A DNA stretch of 11,900 nt, from contig JAJNDJ010000185.1 in the NCBI GenBank assembly GCA_021156345.1, positions 1-11,900 on the forward strand, given 5' to 3'. Below, in pieces: positions 1-5,778 of the stretch. The DNA is from Rubrobacteraceae bacterium. Its GTDB lineage: Bacteria; Actinomycetota; Rubrobacteria; Rubrobacterales; Rubrobacteraceae. Position 1 is the stretch's first letter. The number at the start of each line of letters is the position of its first letter. The position numbers were made by a program, and so were the translations under genes. The notes below the pieces were generated by a model that saw only the letters and a list, made by a program, of their open reading frames with translations, had not been told where the DNA came from and made no database searches.

Positions 1-125
1 AGCTGGTGGAACTGGGTAGTGCCGATCAGACGCGCCACGATCAGCGTGACGACCCCGGCAAAGAGCGCCTGCCAGCCGCGGGCCGTCGGTCTGACGGAGA
101 GCCGCGAGGCGCCCCTCCCAGGCAA
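1..125 (-). CDS. DUF58 family protein, N-terminal part (runs off the window)
   Basis: Only the first 41 codons are present; the gene continues beyond the left edge. It starts 6 bases after the MoxR stop, in the same frame, with TTG at 125 as the only usable start. A weak AAGGG lies just upstream and overlaps the stop. The translation has the usual DUF58 opening: a basic stretch with R-L-S-V-R-P-T-A-R-G-W, then a hydrophobic membrane segment (about residues 19-33), then R-L-I-G-T-T-Q-F. DUF58 proteins are membrane-anchored, carry a vWA-like fold and are commonly encoded directly after a MoxR ATPase. Their precise role is not settled. Family assignment rests on the short N-terminus and on the neighbour, so it is likely but not certain. 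Confidence 0.7.
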   Translation of the reverse strand, partial: MPGRGASRLSVRPTARGWQALFAGVVTLIVARLIGTTQFHQ

Positions 126-131
126 GGGCCC

Positions 132-1085
132 TTACACCGCCTCGGTCACTGGGACGGAGCGCAGGATGTCCTGCACGATCTCACGGGTGGCGTCGCCGGG
201 CCCAAGGCCGTCCTCGGAGCTGGTGGTCGAGGGTATGATCCTGTGCGAGAGCACGTTGGCGGCCATCGCCTTGACGTCGTCCGGCGCGCAGTACGAGCGT
301 CCGTTCGCCGCCGCCCTCGCCCTCGAGGCGGCCAGTAGCATCCTGCTCGCGCGTGGGGAGGCGCCGAGGTAGACGTCCTCGTGTTCCCGGGTCGCAGAAG
401 TCACGGAGACGACGTACCTGAGCACGGCTTCGCTGGTGTAGATCTCCTCGACCAGCTGGCGCATCTGGAGGAACTCCTCAACCCCGACTACAGGAGAGAG
501 ATCGGCGACGGGGTCCTGGGAAAGCTTGAGCATCTCGGTCTCGGCGTCCTCATCGGGGTAGCCGACCTGCATCTTGATCATGAACCGGTCCAGCTCGGCG
601 TGCGGCAGCGGGTAAGTGCCTTCGTGCTCGACGGGGTTCTGGGTGGCGACCACGCAGAAGGGCTGCGAGAGGTGACGCGTCACCCCGTCCACCGTGACCG
701 AGCCCTCCTCCATCGCCTCCAGCAGCGCGCTCTGGGTCTTGGGGCTTGCGCGGTTGATCTCGTCCGCGAGCACCACGTTGGCGAAGACGGGTCCTGCCCA
801 GAACTCGAAGTCCCCCTCGCCCTGGTTGTAGACGTTGAGGCCTGTAACATCTGCCGGCAGGAGGTCAGGGGTGAACTGTATCCTGCGAAACTCGGCCCTT
901 AGCGAACGGGCGAGCGACTTGGCCAGAAGCGTCTTGCCAACACCGGGGACGTCCTCTATAAGGACGTGTCCACCCGCAAGCATGGCCACCACGGCCAGGA
1001 AGACACCATCGCGTTTGCCAGAAACAGCAAGCTCGACGTTCCCGACTATGCGTTTTACCCTCTCCGCAAAATCGTTGTGGTCCAA
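132..1085 (-). CDS. MoxR family AAA+ ATPase
   Basis: A 317-residue protein of normal length for MoxR ATPases, which act as chaperones that help assemble or activate partner proteins, often DUF58 or vWA proteins encoded next door. A Walker A loop with G-V-G-K-T lies at residues 48-52, Walker B V-V-L-A-D-E-I at 104-110, sensor 1 A-T-Q-N-P at 147-151, and the family motif P-L-P-H-A-E-L-D-R-F at 159-168. The C-terminal helical lid carries L-G-A-S-P-R-A-S. The start is TTG at 1085, with AGGA a few bases upstream and a perfect TATAAT about 35 bases upstream. The DUF58 gene follows 6 bases downstream, so the two are probably one operon. No damage is seen in this gene. Confidence 0.93.
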   Translation of the reverse strand: MDHNDFAERVKRIVGNVELAVSGKRDGVFLAVVAMLAGGHVLIEDVPGVGKTLLAKSLARSLRAEFRRIQFTPDLLPADVTGLNVYNQGEGDFEFWAGPVFANVVLADEINRASPKTQSALLEAMEEGSVTVDGVTRHLSQPFCVVATQNPVEHEGTYPLPHAELDRFMIKMQVGYPDEDAETEMLKLSQDPVADLSPVVGVEEFLQMRQLVEEIYTSEAVLRYVVSVTSATREHEDVYLGASPRASRMLLAASRARAAANGRSYCAPDDVKAMAANVLSHRIIPSTTSSEDGLGPGDATREIVQDILRSVPVTEAV

Positions 1086-1120
1086 AGATGTCCTGTCTAT
1101 GTACTCGGATGACCGAGGGA

Positions 1121-1126
1121 ATTATA
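1121..1126 (-). promoter_or_regulatory. Candidate -10 box of the moxR operon
   Basis: The minus strand reads TATAAT here, a perfect sigma-A type -10 hexamer. It would start transcription near 1114 and leave a leader of about 29 bases before the TTG start of moxR. No good -35 hexamer is visible at 17 or 18 bases upstream; that place is taken by the heptamer repeat at 1139-1166. Confidence 0.5.
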
Positions 1127-1138
1127 TCTCATGGGCAT

Positions 1139-1166
1139 CAGGTCTCAGGCTCCAGGCTTCAGGTCG
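1139..1166. repeat. Four-copy heptamer tandem repeat, CAGGYYY type
   Basis: Four 7-base units follow each other without a gap: CAGGTCT, CAGGCTC, CAGGCTT, CAGGTCG. The array sits in the gap between the HNH gene and the moxR promoter, where the -35 region would be expected. Nothing else is recognisable in the rest of this 182-base gap (1086-1267) apart from the -10 box. Confidence 0.65.
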
Positions 1167-1267
1167 TCGCTGAGCGGCTCGTGATTCCGCCTAGCCCGAA
1201 CGATCGACACGCATCCTACCCGCGACGTTGCGTTAGCGCTGCAGAGCTACTGCCTGACACCTGTTAC

Positions 1268-1810
1268 CTAGGAAGCCGCAAGGCTTCCTCCGTAGAATTG
1301 ATCTACGTAACGACGCTGGACCTCGTTGAGGTCGCGCGCGTACCACACCATAACTACGTAGCGCGGCTCTTTCGGCGTGCTCTTGGGATACATGCCGCAT
1401 TCCATCGGCAGGCGGTTGCCCTTCCTCGCGTTGCACTTGGTGCACGCCGTCACCACGTTGTCCCAGGTGTTCGCGCCACCGCGCGAGATCGGCTTGACGT
1501 GGTCGCGGGTCAGCCGGTCGCGGCGCCCGAGGTCGTTTCTGTGTCTCGAGCAGTACTGGCAACGGTAGTTATCGCGGGCGAAGAGGATGGCGTTCGTCAC
1601 GTGCTTGCGCAGGCGGCGGGGTATCTCCACGTACTTGACCAGACGTATCACGAGCGGGTAAGGATACTCTGCCCTCTCGGAGCGGAACCGGCGGTCCAGG
1701 TTCGCCTCGACGATCTCGGCCTTTTCGGAGACGACGAGGACTATCGCCCTCTTGACCGTCACCAGGGCCACGGGCTCATAGCTCGCGTTGAGCGTCAAGC
1801 ATCGTGCCAC
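1268..1810 (-). CDS. HNH endonuclease family protein
   Basis: A 180-residue protein of a family widespread in actinobacteria and relatives, opening with M-A-R-C-L-T-L-N-A-S-Y-E-P. Two zinc-binding cysteine pairs frame the HNH core: C-Q-Y-C at 84-87 and C-T-K-C at 123-126. Between them are the catalytic D-H (103-104), S-R-G-G-x-N-T-W-D-N (109-118), and after the second pair N-x-R-K-G-N. All core residues are present, so the nuclease fold should be intact. The biological target of this family is not established; it is a single-domain protein with no restriction methylase nearby. The GTG at 1810 is chosen because it gives the usual family N-terminus. No Shine-Dalgarno sequence is seen, which fits a leaderless message (see the -10 site at 1817-1822). 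Confidence 0.9.
   Translation of the reverse strand: MARCLTLNASYEPVALVTVKRAIVLVVSEKAEIVEANLDRRFRSERAEYPYPLVIRLVKYVEIPRRLRKHVTNAILFARDNYRCQYCSRHRNDLGRRDRLTRDHVKPISRGGANTWDNVVTACTKCNARKGNRLPMECGMYPKSTPKEPRYVVMVWYARDLNEVQRRYVDQFYGGSLAAS
1271..1288 (-). terminator. Small inverted repeat over the HNH stop region
   Basis: GGAAGCC and GGCTTCC form a perfect 7-bp stem with a 4-base loop, lying in the last codons of the HNH gene just before its TAG. There is no T-run after it, so a role in termination is only possible. Confidence 0.3.
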
Positions 1811-1816
1811 GCCGAG

Positions 1817-1822
1817 ATATTA
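1817..1822 (-). promoter_or_regulatory. Extended -10 box, probable leaderless promoter of the HNH gene
   Basis: On the minus strand TG-T-TAATAT forms an extended -10 element. It ends 6 bases before the GTG start codon, which puts the transcription start at or next to the first codon. Together with the lack of a Shine-Dalgarno sequence this suggests a leaderless transcript. No convincing -35 is seen. Confidence 0.5.
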
Positions 1823-1884
1823 ACATAAGCCAGCACTTCAGCTTGTGGGCTTCTCGTCGTCGCTGATGGCCTATGGACTGATGC

Positions 1885-1926
1885 GCGATGCGCAGAGGCA
1901 TTTGACCCTCTGCGCATCGCTTTAGA
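1885..1926 (-). terminator. Perfect 14-bp hairpin at the end of dgcN, copy 1 of a hairpin family
   Basis: Positions 1885-1898 and 1907-1920 pair perfectly over 14 bp around an 8-base loop. Read on the minus strand, the element starts with TCTAAAGCGAT and includes the TAA stop of dgcN. No long T-run follows on the minus strand, so it may act as a non-canonical terminator or as a 3'-end stabiliser. The same leading 20 bases recur at 11691-11710 with one change. The rest of the gap between the HNH promoter and dgcN (about 1823-1884) shows nothing recognisable. Confidence 0.65.
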
Positions 1927-2971
1927 GGCCGATCGCCCTGGTCTTCGAAGCTTGGAGCACTGCCTCGAGGATGGGTGCGGCGGAACCTCTGAAGGGGTCG
2001 GCGGCGGGGAGTCCTGTCTCGTCGGCTACGGCGGCTATGAGTTCTCGTGCTCTTTCCTCGTCCAATCCTGCGGTGTTGAGGCTAACGGCGACGACGGGCG
2101 CCGGCTTGATGAGGGTTGCGACCTCCTCGTACAGGCGGGCCACGCGGGCTGGGGAAGGGCGGGGGACGTCCCTGAAGACCTCCTCTTGCGGATCAGCGGC
2201 GCACAGGATCAGGCAGTCGGGGCAAGAGCCGTGCATGAGACCGAGCGTCACCCCCGAGTACGCCGGATGTCCAAGGGAGCCCTGGCCCTCGACGAGTATG
2301 AGATCGGGCGAGGTCCTGGCCGCTTCGAGCACCAGCTGTTCAGAGGCACCCGCGACGAAATCCGAGACCACGGCGTCGACGCAGATGCCCCACCCCGCGA
2401 TGACTACGCCGGTCTGTCCAGTTGGGACGAACTCGGGGGAGAGGCCGGACTCCCTGGCGGCGCGCTCGATCTCCAGGGTCGCCGTCATCTTGCCGATGGC
2501 GCTGTCTGTCCCTACGGTCAGCGCGACCTTAGGCCCGACCTCGAAGCCCTCCCCCGAGAAGAGCGGAATGCCCTCAGGCGGCTCGCGCACGTCCCAGACG
2601 GGCTTGCCGGGAAACTCGGGCGCGAGCCGCTGGTGGAGGCCGCTAACGATCTCGAGCCCAGCTTCCGCCGCAACCCTCAGGGTCTCCATCCACTCTTCCG
2701 GAAGCCTCCCGCCTGCGGGGGCGAGCCCGACCAGTACAGAGGTCGGCGAGAGCTCCAGCGCCTCTTCGAGCGTCCCGACTATGGGCGCGTCACGCCCCAG
2801 GTCTGGCAAGACGCCGGCCACGCGCTCCCCCGCGAGCGTCGAGTCCAGGACACAGACAACCTCGTCCTTACCGTAGCGGATCAGGCCGTGCGCCGTCTTG
2901 GCGGAGCGGTCGGCGAACCGGCCCTCGGCAAGGATAGCGTAGCGCCGCTCCGGAGCCGCGCCACGAATCAT
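1922..2971 (-). CDS. dgcN: D-glutamate N-acetyltransferase, DUF1611 family
   Basis: A 349-residue DUF1611 protein. Members named DgcN acetylate D-glutamate to N-acetyl-D-glutamate, which the partner DgcA then converts to N-acetyl-L-glutamate. The N-terminal Rossmann-like part (residues 1-135) has K-T-A-H-G-L-I-R-Y and S-G-L-H. The C-terminal P-loop-like part carries G-T-D-S-A-I-G-K-M-T (154-163), T-G-Q-T-G (184-188) and V-E-G-Q-G-S-L-G-H-P (227-236), all family hallmarks. The stretch between S-G-L-H and W-D-V-R (113-128) looks about 8 residues shorter than I expect from the family. The ATG at 2971 overlaps the dgcA stop by 4 bases (ATGA), with GGAG just upstream, so translation is probably coupled to dgcA. 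Function is assigned from family and neighbour. Confidence 0.88.
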   Translation of the reverse strand: MIRGAAPERRYAILAEGRFADRSAKTAHGLIRYGKDEVVCVLDSTLAGERVAGVLPDLGRDAPIVGTLEEALELSPTSVLVGLAPAGGRLPEEWMETLRVAAEAGLEIVSGLHQRLAPEFPGKPVWDVREPPEGIPLFSGEGFEVGPKVALTVGTDSAIGKMTATLEIERAARESGLSPEFVPTGQTGVVIAGWGICVDAVVSDFVAGASEQLVLEAARTSPDLILVEGQGSLGHPAYSGVTLGLMHGSCPDCLILCAADPQEEVFRDVPRPSPARVARLYEEVATLIKPAPVVAVSLNTAGLDEERARELIAAVADETGLPAADPFRGSAAPILEAVLQASKTRAIGL

Positions 2972-3914
2972 CGCGGCTCCACCCCGAGGCCAGGCTGCTC
3001 GGGAAGGAGTATGCGGCCGTTGTCATAGACCGGTCCCGCGTAGGGATCGTCGGCGAGGAGCATCGCGCCATCGAGGTCGACGAAGTCCACGAGCCCGGAG
3101 ATCTGGGCCGCCGCCGCGATGCCGAGCGAGGTCTCCACCATGCAGCCGAGCATGACGAGCATCCCGTGGGCGCGGGCGGTGTGGATCATCTCCAGTGCGC
3201 GCCTGATCCCACCACACTTGGCGAGCTTGACGTTGACCCCGCTGACACACCCCGCGAGGCCTGGCACGTCCCTGGCCGTGATGGCACTCTCGTCCGCGAT
3301 CACCGGTATCGGGAAAGCCGCGTCCTTTGCCCCGCGCAGGGCTTCTGTACCGGCGGAGACAGGGACGGGTTGTTCGATCATGCCGACACCTATCTCCTTC
3401 AGCTGCGTCACGACCTCCACGGCTTCCTCAGGGGAGAAGGCCTCGTTGTCTCGACGTCCTTCCATCCTCCGATCTTTACCTTCAGGATCCGGTGCGCCAG
3501 CAGCCTCCTCGCATGGGCGACGGTCGTCTCCCTGTCGGCTATGCCCAGGGTGTATGCAGAGACTGGTACGGGCCTGGCGAGCCCGAGCAAACGGTAGACC
3601 GGCACGCCGAGCCTCCTGGCCGCGAGGTCGTGCATGGCGTTGTCGAGGGCCGTCAGCGCGGACGGGGGCATCGCGTAGTTGCGCGCGAGGGCGCCCTCGA
3701 TGTCCCAGGGGTCCCCGGCCTCGACGCCCTCTAAAGCTGCCGCCACCCCCTGTGCGTCCTGGCCGTAGTAGCTTGTGGGTGCCGCCTCGCCCCTGCCTGT
3801 GACGCCATCTTCCGACATCTCGAAGATTACACGCTCGAAGGTGTCTGCCGAGCTGCGGGCGATCGCGAAGGTGCGCTCGGTGTGCACCCTTACCGTCTTT
3901 ACGCTCGTCTCCAC
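2968..3914 (-). pseudogene. dgcA: Dipeptide epimerase / N-acetyl-D-glutamate racemase, frameshifted with internal deletion
   Basis: An enolase-superfamily gene whose two halves lie in different frames. The first half (3914 to about 3456) starts at GTG with GGAGGAGG 9 bases upstream, holds the capping domain, and ends with the catalytic K-V-K at about 3482-3474. The second half (about 3450 to 2968) holds D-N-E, the metal ligand region I-E-Q-P-V, A-D-E-S and the catalytic K-L-A-K. In the family about 29 residues separate the second K of K-x-K from the first metal-ligand Asp (D-A-N); here only about 26 bases do. So roughly 60 bases are missing and the frame is lost at about 3450-3458. The rest is well conserved. 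In DgcN-DgcA pairs this enzyme racemises N-acetyl-D-glutamate; L-Ala-D/L-Glu epimerase is the alternative. It is either a recent pseudogene or a sequence error. Confidence 0.85.
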
Positions 3915-3948
3915 GTCCGCCCCCCTCCTCCACTCTATACAGAGTTGC

Positions 3949-3954
3949 ATTGTA
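3949..3954 (-). promoter_or_regulatory. Candidate -10 box for the dgcA-dgcN unit
   Basis: The minus strand reads TACAAT about 35 bases before the GTG start and upstream of a strong GGAGGAGG at 3931-3924. No clear -35 hexamer is seen at the normal distance. It lies between divergent dgcA and the small gene at 4073. Confidence 0.35.
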
Positions 3955-4072
3955 GCGGCGGCGGGCGTGTCCTTCTTCCGCCAGCAACACCTCGTGTTCT
4001 TGGTGGCAGTGCCGGTGGTTATCAAGGTAGTATTAGGATCAGGATGGCCGGAAAAGGGAAACGGGGGTATGC

Positions 4073-4312
4073 ATGGCTCTGGACCTGTCCTTATTCAACG
4101 GCTCGGTGAGCACGCTGCTGGACCATCTCACCCGCCACTACGGCGAGGATGCGAAGCTCGAGACCTATGTAATCTGCGCGAGGGTGAGTAGCGCAACGAT
4201 ACCGGGAGGAAGCGGGATCAACTGGATTGTGAATCCTGGCGGCGAGGAACGCGCCGGCGGGCTGCTGCGTGAGGTACTGGAGGCCGTGGAGGGCAATGGA
4301 GACCTGTCGTGA
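4073..4312 (+). CDS. Small hypothetical protein, 79 residues
   Basis: I do not recognise this protein. It has no signal peptide, membrane segment or cysteine pair. The first half reads as an amphipathic helix (L-F-N-G-S-V-S-T-L-L-D-H-L), the middle contains a G/S-rich turn before I-N-W-I-V-N-P-G-G, and the end is a second acidic helix with L-L-R-E-V-L-E-A-V-E. Third codon positions are mostly G or C, which supports a real gene. It starts at ATG 4073 with GGGGG a few bases upstream. It is transcribed divergently from dgcA and ends 123 bases before the sigma factor gene. The gap 4313-4435 has only a weak promoter candidate. No function can be given. Confidence 0.55.
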   Translation: MALDLSLFNGSVSTLLDHLTRHYGEDAKLETYVICARVSSATIPGGSGINWIVNPGGEERAGGLLREVLEAVEGNGDLS

Positions 4313-4347
4313 GCGTTTCTTGCTGCTGACAGCGATGCTCGAACCTA

Positions 4348-4373
4348 TTGACCAGCAAGAGCCGTGCTAGACT
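4348..4373 (+). promoter_or_regulatory. Weak promoter candidate before the ECF sigma gene
   Basis: TTGACC (4348-4353) is followed after only 14 bases by TAGACT (4368-4373). Both boxes look like sigma-A hexamers, but the spacer is 3 bases shorter than usual, so this is a weak call. Confidence 0.25.
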
Positions 4374-4435
4374 CTGGTTCTGTATCCCGGCTGTCTTCCC
4401 TGCCTACGGAAGGCCTCGAGAGAGGAAAATCTACG

Positions 4436-5089
4436 ATGAGCACCCAAGAGCGGACGCTGGTCGCACGCGCCTCCCGCGGCGACGTCGAGGCGTTCTCGAA
4501 GCTGGTCAGTGCCCACTCTGCCCTCGTGCGCGGGGTGACGCTTCGCATGCTTGGGGGCCAGGAGGCCCAGGATGCAAGCCAGGAGGTCTGGGTCAGGGTC
4601 TGGGCGAACATGAAGAGCTTCAGGGGAGACAGCGCCTTTTCGACCTGGCTCTACAGGGTCGCGGTCAACACCTGCCTGAGCTTCCGACGTAAAGAGTCAC
4701 GCCGCAGGACGCGCGAGGTCGACGAGGAGCTGGCGCATCTCTCCATATCTTCGGGCGGCGACGGAGATCCCGAGGAAGCCGCGCTCGACGCGGAGCGCCG
4801 GGAAGAGATCCAGGTAGCCCTGGGCAACGTCAGGGCCGAGCACCGCGCAGCCATGGTCATGCGTCACATGGAGGGCCTCTCCTGCGCGGAGATCTCCGAG
4901 GTGCTCGGCGTCCCCAACGGTACGGTCAAAGGATGGGCCAGCAGAGGAAGGACCGCCATGCTGGCCGCACTAACTCGGGGCTCCGCCTCAACGGACCGAA
5001 TCATCCGCCCCCACCCAACAGGCAGGAAGACAATCCCACAGATCGCCGCCAACGACACTGGCACACCTGGTCCCGGGCACCTCTGTTAA
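4436..5089 (+). CDS. ECF-type RNA polymerase sigma factor
   Basis: A 217-residue sigma-70 family protein with region 2 at about residues 18-88 (A-Q-D-A-S-Q-E-V-W-V-R-V-W at 44-56, F-S-T-W-L-Y-R-V-A-V-N at 68-78) and region 4 at about 124-178 (E-H-R-A-A-M-V-M-R-H-M-E-G-L-S and the helix-turn-helix I-S-E-V-L-G-V-P-N-G-T-V-K). There is no region 3, as in ECF sigmas, which steer polymerase to stress or envelope promoters. The start is ATG 4436 after AGAGGAAAA; an in-frame start further upstream lacks such a site. After region 4 the protein runs on for about 35 residues rich in Thr, Pro and Gly, with less GC-biased third positions than the rest. No anti-sigma gene is found beside it, although ECF sigmas are often paired with one. 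Confidence 0.92.
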   Translation: MSTQERTLVARASRGDVEAFSKLVSAHSALVRGVTLRMLGGQEAQDASQEVWVRVWANMKSFRGDSAFSTWLYRVAVNTCLSFRRKESRRRTREVDEELAHLSISSGGDGDPEEAALDAERREEIQVALGNVRAEHRAAMVMRHMEGLSCAEISEVLGVPNGTVKGWASRGRTAMLAALTRGSASTDRIIRPHPTGRKTIPQIAANDTGTPGPGHLC

Positions 5090-5101
5090 AGCTGGGTTAA
5101 A
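5085..5101 (+). promoter_or_regulatory. Direct repeat GTTAAA with 11-base period, possible response-regulator box
   Basis: GTTAAA occurs at 5085-5090 and again at 5096-5101, exactly 11 bases apart. OmpR/PhoB-family regulators bind direct repeats with this period. It lies upstream of just such a regulator, so self-regulation is a reasonable guess. The first copy overlaps the stop codon of the sigma gene. Confidence 0.45.
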
Positions 5102-5127
5102 AGAATGAAGCCTGTGCGAGCAGCATC

Positions 5128-5133
5128 TATACT
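5128..5133 (+). promoter_or_regulatory. Candidate -10 box for the two-component operon
   Basis: TATACT lies 26 bases after the second GTTAAA repeat and about 40 bases before the TTG start of the regulator. The -35 place (about ATGAAG) is poor, as is common where an activator is needed. Confidence 0.4.
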
Positions 5134-5172
5134 TGCCGTAGCCTTTGGCCGGATCCAACAGGAGTAGATGCC

Positions 5173-5775
5173 TTGATAACCAGTACAGCGGAGATCCTGA
5201 TAGTCGAGGACGACGAGGTGATCATGGGCACCCTTGCCTACAATCTCTCCCGTAATGGCTTCGGAGTAAGCCAGGCGACAAGTGGCGCCGACGCTCTCAG
5301 GCTGGCGAGGAAGTTGAGGCCAGACCTCATCCTGCTCGACATCATGCTCCCAGGTGAATCTGGTATAGAGGTGTGCGAGAGGATCCGCGAACGCGACCAG
5401 AGCGTGATGATCGTGATGATCACGGCCAAAGACGCCGAAGAAGACAAGGTACGCGGGTTCGAGGCCGGCGCCGACGACTACGTAACAAAGCCTTTCGGCA
5501 TGAAAGAGCTGGTCGCCCGCATAAACGCGAACCTGAAACGCAGCCAGACGGGCGGACGGGGCAAGATAATCGAGGCCGGGGACCTGCAACTGGACACGAA
5601 GAACTTCACGGCCCGCGCCGGGGGAGGGTCGCTCGAGTTGCGCCTGAAAGAGTTCCGGGCCGCGCTGGAAGAGAACTCGTCCTACGAATACATCCACACA
5701 GCGCGGGGCCTCGGCTACCGTTTCGAGCCCAAGCCAAGGCGCCCTGCCGAATCTCTTTCAGAACGCCGGGAGTAG
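5173..5775 (+). CDS. OmpR/PhoB-type response regulator with a deleted DNA-binding domain
   Basis: A 200-residue protein. The receiver domain (residues 7-122) is complete: acidic E-D-D at 12-14, phospho-acceptor Asp56 in L-L-D-I-M-L-P, Thr84 and Lys106 in K-P-F. The winged-helix domain begins normally with a D-L-Q-L-D strand and L-R-L-K-E-F (156-161), then jumps to R-A-A-L-E-E-N-S-S-Y-E-Y-I-H-T and the final G-L-G-Y-R-F hairpin. In E. coli PhoB about 60 residues separate the E-F from the R-G of that hairpin; here about 20 do. The missing 40-45 residues include the recognition helix, and the frame is kept. DNA binding should be lost unless this is a sequence error near 5653-5660. Start: TTG 5173 with AGGAG 8 bases upstream; the nearby ATG at 5168 is closed after two codons. 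The kinase gene follows 3 bases later. Confidence 0.9.
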   Translation: MITSTAEILIVEDDEVIMGTLAYNLSRNGFGVSQATSGADALRLARKLRPDLILLDIMLPGESGIEVCERIRERDQSVMIVMITAKDAEEDKVRGFEAGADDYVTKPFGMKELVARINANLKRSQTGGRGKIIEAGDLQLDTKNFTARAGGGSLELRLKEFRAALEENSSYEYIHTARGLGYRFEPKPRRPAESLSERRE

Positions 5776-5778
5776 AAG

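Noticed and set aside
381..902. Open frame on the plus strand opposite moxR
   Set aside because: It mirrors the codon bias of moxR and has no recognisable motifs or ribosome site.
1164..1866. 10-base direct repeat TCGTCGCTGA on both sides of the HNH gene (1164-1173 and 1857-1866) as mobile-element ends
   Set aside because: It is too short and of common composition; there is no inverted repeat, transposase or composition change, so chance is enough.
1952..3028. Long open frame on the plus strand opposite dgcN
   Set aside because: It is antisense to a gene with clear family motifs and its product shows no domain; long antisense frames are normal in high-GC DNA.
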